This document shows positions 63,965-64,000 of a DNA stretch of 64,000 nt, piece after piece (position 1 is the first letter of the stretch; the number at the start of each line of letters is the position of its first letter). The notes under the pieces were generated by a model. That model was not told where the DNA came from and searched no databases. It was given only the letters and a program-made list of their open reading frames with translations. A program made the position numbers and the translations under genes. Where the stretch lies: the NCBI GenBank assembly GCA_036365145.1, contig JAEOAD010000040.1:13456501-13520500 (forward strand). Reading direction: 5' to 3'. Source of the DNA: Orientallactaga sibirica (Eukaryota; Chordata; Mammalia; Rodentia; Dipodidae).

Positions 63965-64000
63965 GGAGGAGTCTTTTAAATCCTAGCTCTCCCAGACTTG

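Larger units (their letters stand above)
55761..64000 (-). other. TMEM165: TMEM165 intron 1 (partial)
   Basis: No coding exon and no CpG island is seen up to the right edge, so exon 1 lies outside. About a third of the stretch is SINE. Unannotated parts such as 57100-57860, 60020-60820 and 62060-62600 show nothing I recognise. Confidence 0.7.

Noticed and set aside
60000..64000. TMEM165 exon 1 or promoter
   Set aside because: There is no CpG-rich block, Ala/Leu-rich signal peptide frame or suitable donor near the right edge.

Overview
This is a 64 kb piece of a rodent nuclear genome. It holds parts of two convergent protein-coding genes. CLOCK, the circadian bHLH-PAS transcription factor, lies on the + strand. 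TMEM165, a Golgi Mn/Ca-H exchanger of the UPF0016 family, lies on the - strand. The genes were recognised by reading spliced exons with matching phases and GT/AG borders. The two genes are also neighbours in human and mouse. The SINE content points to a rodent: B1-like (7SL-derived) elements, one near-consensus ID element, and more than 30 copies of a tRNA-derived SINE that starts like B2 but has a different body. That body fits the B2-superfamily element (DIP) known from dipodoid rodents, so a jerboa or jumping mouse is my best guess. This is inference.

Region by region: 1-1363 is a CLOCK intron; the first coding exon (about 47 coding bases in other mammals) lies upstream of the window. From 1364 to 37207 there are 19 CLOCK coding exons that join without a phase error and encode residues 16 to about 845. 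They cover the bHLH, PAS-A, PAS-B, PAC region, a Ser-rich phosphorylated segment, the 51-residue segment deleted in the mouse Clock delta19 mutant, and the Gln-rich C-terminal part. From 37208 to about 44375 runs a long CLOCK 3' UTR. About 1 kb of intergenic DNA follows. TMEM165 then runs on the - strand: 3' UTR about 45390-46093, five coding exons between 46094 and 55760, and part of intron 1 to the window end. Its signal-peptide exon is outside the window.

The introns are heavily populated by SINEs, with one 5'-truncated LINE-1 carrying two nested SINEs (51425-53708) and an older antisense LINE-1 fragment (about 23740-24480). The most unusual structure is a 1.67 kb minisatellite (21873-23540) of about 32 copies of a 52-bp unit in the CLOCK intron between the exons for residues 377-402 and 403-450. 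Because 52 is not a multiple of 3 and the unit lacks stops, it is open over long stretches in all three forward frames.

I found no evidence of a wholly new system. The window is a conserved mammalian locus with a lineage-specific repeat landscape, a few protein-level differences in CLOCK, and some 3' UTR features worth testing. No promoter, tRNA or rRNA gene is present.
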